Assembly (NCBI GenBank): GCA_050299695.1
Contig: JBNKWI010000141.1
Coordinates: 1 to 7,186 of the forward strand
DNA length: 7,186 nucleotides
DNA from: Ovoidimarina sp050299695
Lineage (GTDB): Bacteria > Pseudomonadota > Alphaproteobacteria > Rhodobacterales > Rhodobacteraceae
Direction of reading: 5' to 3'
Shown here: positions 5,432-7,186 of the stretch, piece by piece
Layout: each line of letters starts with the position of its first letter
Position numbering within the stretch: the stretch's first letter is position 1
Made by a program: the position numbers and the translations under genes
Notes under the pieces: generated by a model
The model's input: the letters and a program-made list of their open reading frames with translations, nothing else
Told to the model about the DNA's origin: nothing
Databases searched by the model: none

Positions 5432-6162
5432 ACGATCCGGTCTGGCAGCGATTGCGGCCGTGTTTCGGAGATATGGACGTCCCCGGGAGCCTCGCGCGGC
5501 TGCTCGAGACTTGGGATAGCGAGTTGGCAAGGGATCTTCTCTACGAGGAACTGCACCATCAGGAAACGCTCTATCCGGCGAGTTTCGCGGCTCTTCCCTG
5601 GCTTGAGACGATCGCCGAGGAGCAGCCGGCGGGACGGCTGGAGATCGTTGGGTTCCTCACCTATCTCGTCATGCTGATCACCCGGAACGGTGGAGACAGT
5701 CTGGACTTCGACAAGGGATCGCTGACGTCGGCGGATGGGCAAATTGTCGAGCGTTTGCTGGACCATGCCCGGGCGCAAAGCGGTCATTGGAGCGCTCTGG
5801 CGCTGGATCTCATTCCCGGGGCGGAGCCCGGAGCGGTGGGACATCTGCTGCAGGGCGCGCTGTGCCTCGCCGGGTCGGTGAACCTCGTAGCATGCGAGGA
5901 TGCGGTGGGAGGATATGAAGGCTGGATGTGGTGCCCGGATTGCGGGCGTCAGCATTTTTCCGAATGGAATGCCGATGCGGTTCGTTTCGTTCGAAGCGTG
6001 CCCTGCGATTGGCAGACAGAGGCGGAACTGCATTTGGAGACTCCGGGCGGAGAGCGGGAGCGGATGATCGCGCGGAATTTCCGAGAGCTTTGCGATGGCG
6101 TTCAGCCGAAGGCTGCGGCGGTGCTGGGCACATTTTCGGAATGGAGTTGCTGCCAGCGATGA
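5416..6162 (+). CDS. Uncharacterised protein with HHQ motif and CxxC (possible HEAT-like fold)
   Basis: I do not recognise a function. The 248-residue protein starts with LNDPVWQRLRP (5-15) and then has LYEELHHQETLYPASFAALPWL (42-63, helix-rich). This recalls a widespread family of alpha-helical, HEAT-like hypothetical proteins with a (L)xHQ-x(5)-AS/AT-xAA(L/V)P pattern. A hydrophobic helix lies at about 77-90. CPDCG (173-177) is a single CxxC, and Cys-Cys stands at 246-247, so metal binding is possible. I chose TTG at 5416, eight bases after GGGAGGGG, because the LNDPVW block looks like a conserved family beginning; ATG 5473 is the alternative. The gene overlaps the MoeB-like gene by 16 nt and the GNAT gene by 4 nt. 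Hand counts give 53-68% GC per 60-base line against up to 77-78% in sampled lines of coaBC and moeB, suggesting later acquisition or relaxed selection. Expressed coding status is inferred from length, overlaps and motifs. Confidence 0.7.
   Translation: MRIALNDPVWQRLRPCFGDMDVPGSLARLLETWDSELARDLLYEELHHQETLYPASFAALPWLETIAEEQPAGRLEIVGFLTYLVMLITRNGGDSLDFDKGSLTSADGQIVERLLDHARAQSGHWSALALDLIPGAEPGAVGHLLQGALCLAGSVNLVACEDAVGGYEGWMWCPDCGRQHFSEWNADAVRFVRSVPCDWQTEAELHLETPGGERERMIARNFRELCDGVQPKAAAVLGTFSEWSCCQR
5419..5439 (+). promoter_or_regulatory. Inverted repeat at the moeB stop / downstream gene start
   Basis: CGGATCG (5419-5425) and CGATCCG (5433-5439) are perfect 7-bp arms around a seven-base loop that contains the moeB stop codon (5429-5431). 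It starts one base after the TTG proposed as the start of the next gene (5416-5418). It could slow or terminate translation here, or be an RNA processing site, but 7-bp arms are not rare in GC-rich DNA. Confidence 0.3.
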
Positions 6163-6638
6163 ACTGGGCGGTCCGCAATGCCGTGCCCGGCGAGGAGGCG
6201 GCTCTGGCGGCGCTGTGGCACGGGGCCTGGAACGACGCGCATTCCGCTGTGGTGCCGGCGGAGCTGACCCGGATGCGGACGCTTGCCTCCTTTGAAACGC
6301 GCGTCGCGCGGGATCTTGCGGCGATCCGGACGGCCGGGGCGGTCGGTGCGCCGACGGGGTTTTGCATGACCCGGAAAGACGAGCTTTATCAGCTCTTTGT
6401 CGGCGCCGCCGCGCGGCGGGGCGGAGTCACGAGCGCGCTGGCGGCGGATGCCGAGGCACGGATCCGGGCGGCGGGACATGACCGTGCCTGGCTGGCCTGC
6501 GCGATCGGCAACGAGCGGGCGGCGGCGTTCTATCGGGCGCGGGGCTGGGATCTGGCCGGGACTGTCGTCGAGCGGCTCGAGGCGGAAGCGGGGGAGGTTT
6601 TCGAGATGGCGGTCTGGCGCTTCGAGAGGGCGCTCTGA
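6159..6638 (+). CDS. GNAT family N-acetyltransferase
   Basis: A 159-residue acetyl-CoA-dependent acyltransferase of the GNAT fold. The N-terminal strand and helix read WAVRNAVPGEEAALAAL (3-19). The central strand ELYQLFVGAAARRGGVTSAL (75-94) is motif A with the acetyl-CoA loop, and DAEARIRAAGHDRAWLACAIGNERAAAFYRARGW (97-130) is motif B, with the typical N-E-R-A-x-x-F-Y-x-x-x-G-(F/W) ending. The P-loop is degenerate: R-R-G-G-V-T where (Q/R)xxGx(G/A) is usual, so Thr replaces the last small residue. I chose ATG 6159 because it overlaps the previous stop (ATGA) and the family begins with this strand; ATG 6141, six codons earlier, is possible. The ribosome site is weak (GGAG at 6143-6146, 12 bases away), so coupling to the previous gene is likely. 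Substrate unknown. Confidence 0.85.
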   Translation: MNWAVRNAVPGEEAALAALWHGAWNDAHSAVVPAELTRMRTLASFETRVARDLAAIRTAGAVGAPTGFCMTRKDELYQLFVGAAARRGGVTSALAADAEARIRAAGHDRAWLACAIGNERAAAFYRARGWDLAGTVVERLEAEAGEVFEMAVWRFERAL

Positions 6639-6643
6639 CCGCC

Positions 6644-6671
6644 TTGCTCCTTTCCGGCGGCTTGTCATACT
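6644..6671 (+). promoter_or_regulatory. Candidate sigma70-like promoter of the ABC transporter gene
   Basis: TTGCTC (6644-6649) and CATACT (6666-6671) are 16 bases apart, resembling TTGACA and TATAAT at four positions each. It sits in the 65-bp gap after the GNAT gene, and a start near 6678 would leave a leader of about 26 nt before the ATG. A 5-bp repeat CCGCC (6639-6643) / GGCGG (6656-6660) overlaps it but is too short to call a terminator. Confidence 0.4.
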
Positions 6672-6703
6672 GGCGCGAAACCTGACCTGACGGGGAGTCT
6701 GAA

Positions 6704-7186
6704 ATGAAACTTGTCCTGACCGCCGCGCTTGTCGCGCTGGGCGCGAGTGGCGCTGCCGCCGCCGATCTGCCCGATCTCGCCGGCCGAGAAATCACCGTGG
6801 TGACCGAGAACGCCTATCCGCCCCTGCAATTCGTCGATCCGAAGACCGGCGACGCCATCGGCTGGGAGTATGACGCCATCGCCGAAATCGCCAAGCGCCT
6901 CAACGCCACGATCACCTATGAGAATGTCTCCTGGGACGCGATGATCCCGGCGGTGTCCGAGGGCCAGTTCGACATCGGCATGACCGGCATCACCATCCGC
7001 GAGGACCGGATGGAAAAGGTGGACTTTTCAGATCCCTACCTGCGCTCGGAAATGATGATGCTGGTGCGTGGCGACGAGGACCGTTTTGCCGACCATACGG
7101 AGTTCGCCGCCGATGACGACCTGCTGATCGGCGCCCAGCCGGGGACGACGCCGTTCTATGTCGGCATCTACGACATCCTCGATGGC
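6704..7186 (+). CDS. Amino-acid ABC transporter substrate-binding protein (family 3), N-terminal part, cut by window edge
   Basis: The first 161 codons of a periplasmic solute-binding protein (SBP_bac_3); the reading frame is open to the window end. Residues 1-20 form a signal peptide (MKLVLTAALVALGASGAAAA), probably cut before Asp21. The mature domain has ITVVTENAYPPLQFVD (30-45), GWEYDAIAEIAKRLNATITY (53-72), FDIGMTGITIREDRMEKVDF (88-107) and SDPYLRSEMMMLV (108-120). These are the first lobe and ligand-contact loops typical of polar amino-acid binders, including the Arg of TIREDR that usually grips the carboxylate of the ligand. GGGGAG (6692-6697) stands six bases before the ATG. The gene begins a new unit after the dut-moeB-GNAT set, and permease and ATPase genes would be expected to the right. 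The specific amino acid cannot be told from the N-terminal half. Confidence 0.9.
   Translation, partial: MKLVLTAALVALGASGAAAADLPDLAGREITVVTENAYPPLQFVDPKTGDAIGWEYDAIAEIAKRLNATITYENVSWDAMIPAVSEGQFDIGMTGITIREDRMEKVDFSDPYLRSEMMMLVRGDEDRFADHTEFAADDDLLIGAQPGTTPFYVGIYDILDG

Noticed and set aside
4211..5530. Long minus-strand open frame opposite moeB (439 codons)
   Set aside because: Antisense shadow of the MoeB-like gene; low-complexity Arg/Pro-rich translation without a domain.
5928..6158. Upstream ATG start of the GNAT gene at 5928
   Set aside because: The added residues are an out-of-frame reading of the preceding gene; GNAT similarity begins at 6159.
6639..6660. CCGCC/GGCGG hairpin as terminator after the GNAT gene
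   Set aside because: Five pairs with a 12-base loop and no T-run are too weak to support a terminator.

Overview
The window is dense, very GC-rich DNA (hand-counted lines in several genes reach 75-78% GC). Gene content and order look like an alphaproteobacterium of the Rhodobacterales (Rhodobacter/Roseobacter type). Pointers are an RpoH2-type heat-shock sigma factor, a MoeB-like enzyme with an N-terminal membrane anchor, and a short intergenic element (CCTCCGGCGGGAG plus a T-run) that I associate from memory with that group. Taxonomy is inferred from these features only.

Layout. Positions 1-736 hold two minus-strand genes: the N-terminal end of a glutathione S-transferase (cut by the window edge) and a histidine phosphatase. 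A 158-bp divergent intergenic region (737-894) separates them from the plus strand and carries a candidate ECF-sigma promoter. From 895 to 2600 there is a two-gene unit: an RpoH-family sigma factor, then a ChaN-family haem-binding-type periplasmic protein, overlapping by 4 nt. A 74-bp gap with a perfect inverted repeat follows. Next comes a tightly packed set: coaBC (coenzyme A synthesis), dut (dUTPase), a membrane-anchored MoeB/ThiF/HesA adenylyltransferase, an uncharacterised gene of visibly lower GC, and a GNAT acetyltransferase. From dut onward the genes overlap by 1, 16 and 4 nt, so they are probably co-transcribed and translationally coupled. Between coaBC and dut lies a short hairpin with a T-tract, so dut expression may be partly separated from coaBC. 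At the right end (6704 onward) a new transcription unit begins with the N-terminal part of a family-3 amino-acid ABC transporter substrate-binding protein, preceded by a sigma70-like promoter candidate.

How the genes relate. The sigma factor is the regulatory centre. Its upstream region fits control by an RpoE/ChrR-type ECF sigma factor, as known for RpoHII in the singlet-oxygen response of Rhodobacter sphaeroides, and the coupled ChaN-like protein would then be part of a stress-linked haem or iron function. coaBC, dut and the MoeB-like gene are housekeeping enzymes (CoA, nucleotide hygiene, sulfur-carrier activation). The best candidates for something undescribed are the lower-GC 248-residue protein at 5416-6162, the hairpin covering the chaN ribosome-binding region, and the N-terminal membrane anchor on the MoeB-like enzyme. 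I saw no CRISPR array, tRNA, rRNA, insertion sequence or complete mobile element. No stretch over 300 bases is without a gene.
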